Shown: positions 57,571-64,000 of the stretch, piece by piece
Layout of the letters: the number at the start of each line of letters is the position of its first letter
Position numbering within the stretch: the stretch's first letter is position 1
Assembly (NCBI GenBank): GCA_028287185.1
Contig: JAQBQD010000217.1
Span: forward strand, 53,824 to 117,823
Source of the DNA: Gemmatimonadota bacterium
GTDB lineage: Bacteria; Gemmatimonadota; Gemmatimonadetes; Longimicrobiales; Longimicrobiaceae
Length of the DNA stretch: 64,000 bases
Direction: 5' to 3'
Translations under genes and position numbers: made by a program
The notes under the pieces: generated by a model
Databases searched by the model: none
What the model was told of the DNA's origin: nothing
The model's input: only the letters and a program-made list of their open reading frames with translations

Positions 57571-60500
57571 ATGGCATACAGGAGGGGGGACTCGCGCGGC
57601 TTCACGGGGGTGGAGCTGCTGATCGTGGTGGTGGTGATCGGGCTCCTCGCCGGCGTGGCGACCGGGACGCACCTGGTCATGCAGCGCCGGGCGATCGAAC
57701 GGGTGGTGGCGGGCGACCTGGACGCGTACGCCCAGGCGGAGATGACCGCCCGCGGCGACGAGGGGAAGTTCCTGGCCTACGACGAGCTCGTCGCCGCCGG
57801 TTTCCAGGGATGGAGCGACGACGTCGAGCTGAACCAGGTGGAAACCACGCGGGACCGCACCTACGTGCGGATCCGCAGCCGCCGCACCGGCTACGCCTGC
57901 GCGCTCGACCTCTCGCCCGTCACGGGCTCCGCGTGGAACCGGAAGGTCTGCCGCGACCGCGAGGACGACCCCGCGCTCGCCATCCCCGCGGGCATCGCGA
58001 TCACCGCGCCGGGCGCCGACACGGCGTCCGTGGCCCGCCCGCCCGCGCCCGTGCCGCTCGCGGCGGACCACCTGCTGCCGCCCGACGTGGGCGACGGGGA
58101 GGACGTCGTCCTGGCGCCGGGTGCCAGCCGCGTCGTGCTCTTCCCGGTGACCAACCGGAGCGCCGAGGCGCGCACCTTCACCTTCTCCACGGCGAGCGCC
58201 GACCCGGGGCTCGCCCCGGTGCCGGGCCTGCCCGCCCCCGCGACGCTCCAGGCCGGGGAGACCGCGGGCGTCCCGGTCAGCGTCTCCGTGGCCCCGGGCT
58301 CCCTCGCCGACGTCGCGGCCGAGGTCGCGCTCACCGCGTCGGACGCGGGCGACCGCGCCTACTCCGGCTCGGGCCTGGTCCACGTTCGCGCCGCCCTGGC
58401 GCTTGCGGCTCCCGAGGTAACCCCGCCCGCCGCCGAGGTGCGCGACGCCGGCGAGACCTTCACCGTCGAGTACCGGGTGCGCAACCTGACCAACGCCGCG
58501 CGGGTGCTCCGCTTCCAGAACACGATCCCCGCGGGGTCGGCGCTCGCGGCGGCCGGACCCCCCCTCGACCAGGCGTTCGGGGCCGGCGAGGAGCGCGTCG
58601 TCACCGCGACCTACCGCCTCGATCCCGCCGCGGAGGGGGAGACGGCGTGGACGGCGCAGCTCACCGCCAGCGACCGCGACGCGCCAGGGATCACGGCCAC
58701 GAGCGACCCGTTCCAGGCGACGGTCCGCGCGGTGCTCGCGCCGCCGGTGCTCTCGGCCTTCCCCGCGGCGACCATCCTGCCCGGCGAGACCGGCAGCAGC
58801 ACGGCGACCCTCACCTCCGCCAGCAACGTGACGGAGACGGTGTGCTTCGAGACGGCGGTCCTGGCCGGTAGCGCGCCCGCGGGCTCCGTCGTCTCGCCCG
58901 AGCCGCAGCCCCCCGCATGCCTGCGCCTTCCGCCCCACGGGAGCGCCCAGGTCGTACAGGCCGCCACCGTCGCCCCGGCGGCCGAGAGCCCATGGTCGGC
59001 CGAGGTGACGGTACGCGCGTACGACGCCGCGCGCCCCCAGCTCGCCGCCACCGGGCGGTTCAGCGTGGTGGCGGGGCTGGTGCTGGCGAACCCGGGGGTG
59101 TCCGTCCCGGCCACGCCGCCGCTGGTCTCCTGGACGCTCGGCGAGGTGCGGACCCTCGACTACACCCTGGCCAACGCGAGCAACGCCGCGCGGGAGCTGT
59201 GCCTGGACGTGGCCCCTTCCAGCGCGGTGCTCGTCCCGGCGGCGGCGCTGCCGGTGTGCGCGACCGTCCCCGCGCGCGGGAGCCAGGTCGTCCAGCACGC
59301 CCTCCGCGGCGTGGGTGGCGGCGAGGCCTCGGTCGCCGCGCGCGTCTACGACCGCCTTGCCCCCGCGTACCAGGCACAGGCGAGCTTCGGCGCGCGGGTG
59401 GCGGACGCCCGCCCCGTGGCGCTCTGGTCGACGCCGTCGCCCTCGCTGGTGCGGCACTGGATCGACTTCGACGCCAGCCGCTCCTACAGCCCCTCGGGAA
59501 CCCGCATCGCGCGCTACATCTGGAGCTGGGGGCTCTTCAACCAGCAGTGGGACGGCACCCGGTTCGTGGCAGGGCCAACGGGGGTGGCCGGCGACGAGGT
59601 GGCGACGCCCGTCGTGCAGCGTGCGTACGACTTCACCGGCCGCTTCGAGGTCTGCCTGGTCGTGGAGGACGAGCAGGAGCAGCGGAGCGACCCCAACTGC
59701 GGCGGGGTGACGGCGCTCGCCGAAACCCGGGCGCGGCTCGCCTTCCGCTACCGGGGCTGGTGGTACGACGCCGGGTTCTGCATCGACGTGCCCTGGAGCA
59801 ACCAGTGCCAGGCCTCGCACGGCAACGCACGCTGGGAGATCCTGCTGAACCAGTCCCAGGGCGACATCCCGATCCGCCGCGCGTGGGCCGACGTGCGGGT
59901 CGCCTTCTGGCAGACCGACGACAAGTTCCAGCAGACGTTCGACTACGCCGGCAACCTGGACGTGCCGCCCTACACCTTCAGCCTCGGCGGCACCCCGGCG
60001 CGCTACGACTTCCATTCCCAGTACTACAACCCGAGCGGGCCGGTGCAGCGCGGGAGCTGGCGCGTCCTCGACACGAACGGCACCGGCGGCGCCGGCTGGC
60101 CATCCGAGCCGGACCTGCAGGGGCATCCGCTCGTCCTGAACGCCGACCTCGGCAGCGCCACCGGGATCTTCGACGGCGGGCCCCACTGGTCCCCGGACGC
60201 GGCGTGGATCACCCTGCACGTGGAGGACGCCGCGGGCAACGTCACCCAGCAGTCCGCCTACCTGGACCACGACAAGAGCGCGTGGAAGGGTGGCGAGTGC
60301 ATCGACGGCACGAGCGGGTGGCTCTGCACGCGCGGGTACGAGCGCCTGACGCCTCCGCAGGAGCTGCCCATCGTGACAGTCAACAAAACGGGGCAGGGAG
60401 CGGCGTACCGGTTCACCGGATCGGCGACCAGCCCGGACGGCCGCCTGGTGGACTCGTGGTGGGAGGTGACCCGCACGCCGCTCGATCCGCACGCGGGCGC

Positions 60501-60672
60501 GGGATGGAGCGCCACGTACCGGGGCACGTCCTACTCGGTCGAGCTGAACCCGTGCGAGGAGGTTTCCGTCACGCTCGTCTACGTGGACGACCGGGGCCAG
60601 AAGGGGCGCGGCTACGAAGATGCGGAGCGGGGAACGCCGCAGTCGTGCAGCAGGCCGGGAGGGGTCAAGTGA
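57571..60672 (+). CDS. Giant prepilin-like adhesin with Ig-like domains (1033 aa)
   Basis: The N-terminus MAYRRGDSRG then FTGVELLIVVVVIGLLAGVAT is a perfect class-A prepilin signal with Glu at mature position 5. Residues up to about 130 look like a pilin globular part with a Cys pair (TGYACALDLSP ... RKVCRD). After a linker come at least four Ig-like or CARDB-like repeats of about 110 residues (LAPGASRVVLFPVTNRS, TFTVEYRVRNLTNAARVLRFQNT, TLDYTLANASNAARELCLD). A PKD-like domain (IDFDASRSYSPSGTRIARYIWSWG) and about 350 residues with several Cys follow. Ordinary pilins are 100-200 residues. It is likely a tip adhesin assembled by the pilus. Type III-like long leader absent. Confidence 0.75.
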   Translation: MAYRRGDSRGFTGVELLIVVVVIGLLAGVATGTHLVMQRRAIERVVAGDLDAYAQAEMTARGDEGKFLAYDELVAAGFQGWSDDVELNQVETTRDRTYVRIRSRRTGYACALDLSPVTGSAWNRKVCRDREDDPALAIPAGIAITAPGADTASVARPPAPVPLAADHLLPPDVGDGEDVVLAPGASRVVLFPVTNRSAEARTFTFSTASADPGLAPVPGLPAPATLQAGETAGVPVSVSVAPGSLADVAAEVALTASDAGDRAYSGSGLVHVRAALALAAPEVTPPAAEVRDAGETFTVEYRVRNLTNAARVLRFQNTIPAGSALAAAGPPLDQAFGAGEERVVTATYRLDPAAEGETAWTAQLTASDRDAPGITATSDPFQATVRAVLAPPVLSAFPAATILPGETGSSTATLTSASNVTETVCFETAVLAGSAPAGSVVSPEPQPPACLRLPPHGSAQVVQAATVAPAAESPWSAEVTVRAYDAARPQLAATGRFSVVAGLVLANPGVSVPATPPLVSWTLGEVRTLDYTLANASNAARELCLDVAPSSAVLVPAAALPVCATVPARGSQVVQHALRGVGGGEASVAARVYDRLAPAYQAQASFGARVADARPVALWSTPSPSLVRHWIDFDASRSYSPSGTRIARYIWSWGLFNQQWDGTRFVAGPTGVAGDEVATPVVQRAYDFTGRFEVCLVVEDEQEQRSDPNCGGVTALAETRARLAFRYRGWWYDAGFCIDVPWSNQCQASHGNARWEILLNQSQGDIPIRRAWADVRVAFWQTDDKFQQTFDYAGNLDVPPYTFSLGGTPARYDFHSQYYNPSGPVQRGSWRVLDTNGTGGAGWPSEPDLQGHPLVLNADLGSATGIFDGGPHWSPDAAWITLHVEDAAGNVTQQSAYLDHDKSAWKGGECIDGTSGWLCTRGYERLTPPQELPIVTVNKTGQGAAYRFTGSATSPDGRLVDSWWEVTRTPLDPHAGAGWSATYRGTSYSVELNPCEEVSVTLVYVDDRGQKGRGYEDAERGTPQSCSRPGGVK

Positions 60673-61058
60673 TTCGGTGGGGGAGCCTCACGTGGCTCGG
60701 CGTGATGATGCTACTTGGAGCGGCGGCCTGCGGGCATGATGCCGTGCCCGCAGGTTGTAGGGAAGGGAGGATCTTGCCGGAAGCCCCCTCGGAGGCCGTT
60801 TCCACTCTGCTCTACGAGCGCAACCTCATCGTGGATCCCGAGGTCCACGCGAGGATGAACGAGTACATCCTCTCCGCAAGCCGGGACCGGATCCCGGCGG
60901 ATACGGTGCTGGTCCAATTCCATACCTGGCTGCTTGGATGGGTGCGTGACCATCCCGACCGTGTCGAGGAGGCCCGCGTGGCCGGAGGTCCGTCCCACCT
61001 GCGGGAAGTTCCCTCGTCAAAACCCTCGTCCAGAACAGGGGGATGTCGCCGATTGTAA
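60669..61058 (+). CDS. Small lipoprotein of unknown function (129 aa)
   Basis: GTG 60669 overlaps the giant prepilin stop (GTGA). The signal ends MMLLGAAACGHD, a lipobox with Cys at about 21. The mature part is helical (EAPSEAVSTLLYERNLIVDPEVHARMNEYILSA is split by turns) and ends Arg/Ser-rich. It could be a chaperone or anchor for the giant prepilin, judged from coupling. Not recognised. Confidence 0.55.
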   Translation: MIRWGSLTWLGVMMLLGAAACGHDAVPAGCREGRILPEAPSEAVSTLLYERNLIVDPEVHARMNEYILSASRDRIPADTVLVQFHTWLLGWVRDHPDRVEEARVAGGPSHLREVPSSKPSSRTGGCRRL

Positions 61059-61463
61059 AGCTTCGCGCCGTGCTCACCACTGCGCGGGATCGATCACCGG
61101 GCGATACGGCTGCTGTTCCCGCCAGGACGACGCGCGGGCCGTGCACCGGGCAAGCCGTCATCGAGGAGCCTACCCCTAACCTCATGCGGACGACCCGTGC
61201 GGTGCCGGGTGACATGACTGTTGCCTACGGGCCGGTCTGGATGCACATTGCCTGTCGCCAAACACGCTGGGTTGACGCGACGCTTGCGGGGAAAAACACC
61301 GGGGTTCGCGTCAACATCGCCTAAACCTGCCGTTGGCATATGGTTGCAGAGATTCCGCCACCGCTTCGGATGCTCGCGCAACCCCCTTTCGGTCCACACC
61401 GAAAGGCCTCGCGTCAAACCACCCCGAAAACCCCGCGCCGCCGCTCGCGATCCAAGGGCCGCT
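61059..61463 (+). other. Probable CRISPR leader region
   Basis: About 405 bases without a convincing gene. It holds two perfect inverted repeats: GTTGACGCGA (61271-61280) with TCGCGTCAAC (61306-61315), and CCTTTCGGT (61385-61393) with ACCGAAAGG (61398-61406). The array's intact end faces it and the decayed repeat is at the far end, so it is probably the leader, with transcription to the right. Confidence 0.5.
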
Positions 61464-62694
61464 GTTGAGCGGCTTCCCCGATGATGAGGGGACAGAAGCG
61501 GTGTTGAGGTCATGCGCTCGAGCATGGCGTTGAGCGGCTTCCCCGATGATGAGGGGACAGAAGGAGAATCGGCTTTCGGCTGCCAGCTCGAACCCCGCCC
61601 TACGTTGAGCGGCTTCCCCGATGATGAGGGGACAGAAGGCCTTCAGCACCTGGGGGTCCTTGGTCTTGACCCAGTTCCAGCTGGTTGAGCGGCTTCCCCG
61701 ATGATGAGGGGACAGAAGGATTTACGCGGGATGTTGTGCATTTGTCCGCACATTATCACGTCCGTTGAGCGGCTTCCCCGATGATGAGGGGACAGAAGGA
61801 GCGGTACTTCCTCTTCCTCCTGCGTTACCAGCGCAGTTAGTTGAGCGGCTTCCCCGATGATGAGGGGACAGAAGGTTCACGTTGGTGGCCGACGACACGA
61901 ACGTTTCGCCCGCGGGGGGTTGAGCGGCTTCCCCGATGATGAGGGGACAGAAGGGGAACCTTGCGGCCCAGGTAGGTCGGCACAGCGGCGTCGTTGAGCG
62001 GCTTCCCCGATGATGAGGGGACAGAAGGGGGGGTGGCCCCGCCGAACTCAGGTGCCGACCGTTTTAGTTGAGCGGCTTCCCCGATGATGAGGGGACAGAA
62101 GGGATCAGCGGCAGCGGCTGCCCCGCCGCTGCCATCGGTTGAGCGGCTTCCCCGATGATGAGGGGACAGAAGGGCCGGCGATCTTGGGGTGCTGCCAGTT
62201 GCGCGTTGAGCGGCTTCCCCGATGATGAGGGGACAGAAGGCAGGGGTGTAGTGTTGCGCTAGCCGACCGGCGGGTGTTGAGCGGCTTCCCCGATGATGAG
62301 GGGACAGAAGTGCTTGACGAAGTTCGTCAGTAGGGACGAGCTGTCCCAGCTCCTGCCAGAGGTTGAGCGGCTTCCCCGATGATGAGGGGACAGAAGGACG
62401 TGGGTGCAGTTCGCGGTCGCGCACATCGCGGACGCCGCGTTGAGCGGCTTCCCCGATGATGAGGGGACAGAAGGGTGCTGCCGGTCGCGGTCGTCGCCGG
62501 CGCGGTGGAGTGGTACGTTGAGCGGCTTCCCCGATGATGAGGGGACAGAAGGGCTAACCCGAGCATTCCCGCACGTTCTGACCCCGAAAATCGTTGAGCG
62601 GCTTCCCCGATGATGAGGGGACAGAAGGAACTGGCGGACCGCGAAAAACTGGGCTACTGAGTTGAGCGGCTTCCCCGATGAGAGAGGATAGAAG
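61464..62694 (+). CRISPR. CRISPR array, 17 repeats and 16 spacers, no cas genes in view
   Basis: Sixteen identical 35-base repeats begin at 61464, 61529, 61604, 61684, 61764, 61840, 61919, 61993, 62067, 62138, 62205, 62276, 62362, 62439, 62517 and 62593. A 17th, degenerate copy is at 62661-62694. The repeat starts GTTGAGCGGCTTCCCC and ends GAGGGGACAGAAG, with a small CCCC/GGGG stem. A G follows most copies. Spacer lengths are 30, 40, 45, 45, 41, 44, 39, 39, 36, 32, 36, 51, 42, 43, 41 and 33. The degenerate last copy marks the leader-distal end. Subtype not assigned. Confidence 0.95.
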
Positions 62695-62734
62695 GCGGGG
62701 AACCACCTAAACGATCTCGAACACCTCCCGTCGA

Positions 62735-63520
62735 ACGCTTCCTCGCGGCGGTCATCGCCTGCGACGGTTCGGACCTCCAAATCTCCCCCCGCGCGGGCTC
62801 CCGCGGGTGCGGAGCCACGGGCGGATGGCGCCGGTGCGGCCCGGCAAGCAGCACGAGGCCCGGGAACTCGCCGGACCACGGTGCGGGCACACCGATCCTC
62901 GCGACCATGCGCGGACACCTCCACGCGCCCTGGCGGGCGCGGCGTGGGGTGACTACTCCTACGATGCGGGGGGTGCGCTGGCAGGTATTGCGTCAACGCG
63001 TACTATGAGCAGCGCCCGACACCGCCGGTGGTCCGGAGGGCGGGAGGGGCTCCCGGAGGCTGGACGAGGTGGGCTGCCGGCGTCGGTCCTGGCCGTGGTC
63101 GACCTGCCCAATGGCCTCGTCCTGCTGGTCGGCCCCACGGGCGCCGGCAAGTCGACGTCCATGACGGCTCCGGTAAACGCCGACGAGCCCCGCCTGAAAG
63201 ATCCTCACCGGCGAGGCTTCCGAGGAGTTCGCGTACGGCGAGCGGGGCTGTGTGATCTCTCTTGGGGGGTGGGTGGGGTGGACGCGCTCCCACGGCGCGG
63301 CGGCGAGGGCAGGTCGCGTGATGACCCGGATGTGATCGTGCTGGGGGAGATCCGGCGGGCAGGAGTGTTGAAGGAGGTCTTGGCTCTACCTGAACGGCCG
63401 CGACGCCGAGGTGGTCATACTGGAGCGCTCGCTTGGCCGAGCTGGTGGCGCGCGGAGCGGTGCGCGAAAAGTACACGCTCGCGAACGCGAACGAGCCCGA
63501 GCTGTGCGTACCGAGATGCG
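62735..63520 (+). pseudogene. Heavily decayed pilT-like ATPase
   Basis: Pieces of a PilT-type protein are legible in order but in three frames: ERFLAAVIACDGSDLQISPR (about 62737), HGRMAPVRPG, GRYCVNAYYEQR (about 62970), LPNGLVLLVGPTGAGKSTSM with an intact Walker A (about 63106-63165), LTGEASEEFAYGERG, DDPDVIVLGEIRRAG (Walker B) and LAELVARGAVREKYTLANANEPEL (about 63435-63506), the usual PilT tail. Several frameshifts and no start make it non-functional. It is a different copy from the one at 54108. Confidence 0.7.
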
Positions 63521-63570
63521 CACGGCAGCATGCGGACGGGCCGCGACGCACATGGAACGACCCTCAGCAC

Positions 63571-63747
63571 TCTCCGTCCCCTCATCATCGAGGACGCCGC
63601 TCACCTGAAAAGATCACCTTCCGACCACGCGCACCTTCCACTCCGCTTTCTGCCTCGTCCGGGAAGCCGCTCAATTCACATCTACGGCCAGGACGACCTC
63701 CAAGTACGCCAGCCTTCCGTCGCCTCATCACCGGAGAGCCGCCCAAC
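63571..63747 (-). CRISPR. Decayed CRISPR remnant in inverted orientation (three degenerate repeats)
   Basis: Three sequences match the reverse complement of the array repeat imperfectly: 63571-63605 (CGTCCCCTCATCATCGAGGA core), about 63646-63675 (GGGAAGCCGCTCAAT end) and 63714-63747 (GCCTCATCACCGGAGAGCCG). Their spacing of about 70-75 bases equals repeat plus spacer in the main array. I interpret them as the remains of a second, opposite array. Substitutions and small deletions make it inactive. Confidence 0.55.
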
Positions 63748-63950
63748 AGGGTAACGCCCTGCAGCGCACGAGCCAGGCACGCGTGGACCCAGACGGTGCG
63801 CCCCGCCGTCGGTGAGGGCCGCGTGGTTCAGTGTCAACGCCCGCGCGCGCGCGTTGGTCGCAAGTCCGGCGATCTAGTAGTCAATCACAGATGATTTGAC
63901 CCGTGGCACTCTCCGCTGTAGAGTAAGTGCTTTCCCCATGAGGAGAGCCG

Positions 63951-64000
63951 ATGAAGAAACTCTATACGGTGAGCTTGGAAGAAGCGGAACGGGTGCGTCT
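63951..64000 (+). CDS. Start of a probable IS630-type transposase (partial)
   Basis: ATG 63951 with AGGAG six bases upstream begins MKKLYTVSLEEAERVR and runs off the window. The first residues resemble the start of IS630-family transposases (MKK.x.VxLTxEER). Only 16 codons are visible, so another family is possible. Confidence 0.4.
   Translation, partial: MKKLYTVSLEEAERVR

Noticed and set aside
61837..62996. Long minus-strand open frames across the CRISPR array
   Set aside because: They are caused by the repeat itself having no stop in those frames; the translated text is just the repeat over and over.

Overview
The window is high-GC DNA with high GC at third codon positions. Start/stop overlaps (ATGA, GTGA, TGATG, TAG-ATG) are very frequent, so most genes sit in tight operons. 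The gene set (type IV pilus with a PilM-PilN fusion, a grasp-with-spasm peptide cluster and many secreted proteins of unknown family) fits a Gemmatimonadota-like organism, perhaps Longimicrobium-like. That placement is inference; there is no rRNA or other marker here. No tRNA, rRNA or complete insertion sequence was recognised.

Region 1 (1-10.6 kb, minus strand) is a plasmid- or ICE-type replication module. It runs from a private sliding clamp (DnaN) through a RecQ helicase and a CHC2/TOPRIM primase to a PRTRC gene set: E, C, two tandem F-like genes, B and ThiF. It ends in small unknown genes running off the left edge. PRTRC ParB and PRTRC D are not in the window.

Region 2 (10.6-15 kb) is a small defence-like island of lower GC. 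A SIR2-domain protein is directly followed (TAG-ATG) by an FAD/GMC-type oxidoreductase. Next to them lie remains of a McrB-like ATPase, interrupted by scrambled pieces of the oxidoreductase gene.

Region 3 (15-43 kb) is a type IV pilus locus. Minor pilins (minus) diverge from pilMN-O-P-Q, a lipoprotein, a Roadblock protein, an MglA-type GTPase and the major pilin (plus). A secreted hydrolase plus secreted metalloprotease pair interrupts the locus. It resumes with pilC, pilB, a lytic transglycosylase and an HD-GYP protein (minus), diverging from a seven-gene block of envelope proteins of unknown family.

Region 4 (43-53.9 kb, minus) is a graspetide (ATP-grasp RiPP) cluster. It has two GG-leader precursors of 56 and 54 residues, an ATP-grasp ligase, a 69-residue protein, a SPASM protein, a C39-peptidase ABC exporter, an HlyD-type adaptor with an unusual six-repeat N-terminal extension, and an EreA/ChaN-like secreted protein. 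A 1.1-kb tandem duplication produced the second precursor.

Region 5 (54-64 kb) begins with a damaged pilT. A lipoprotein, an M23 endopeptidase, a 1033-residue giant prepilin and another lipoprotein follow. A 17-repeat CRISPR array without cas genes comes next, then a second, heavily decayed pilT relative, a decayed inverted CRISPR remnant, and the first codons of a probable transposase at the right edge.
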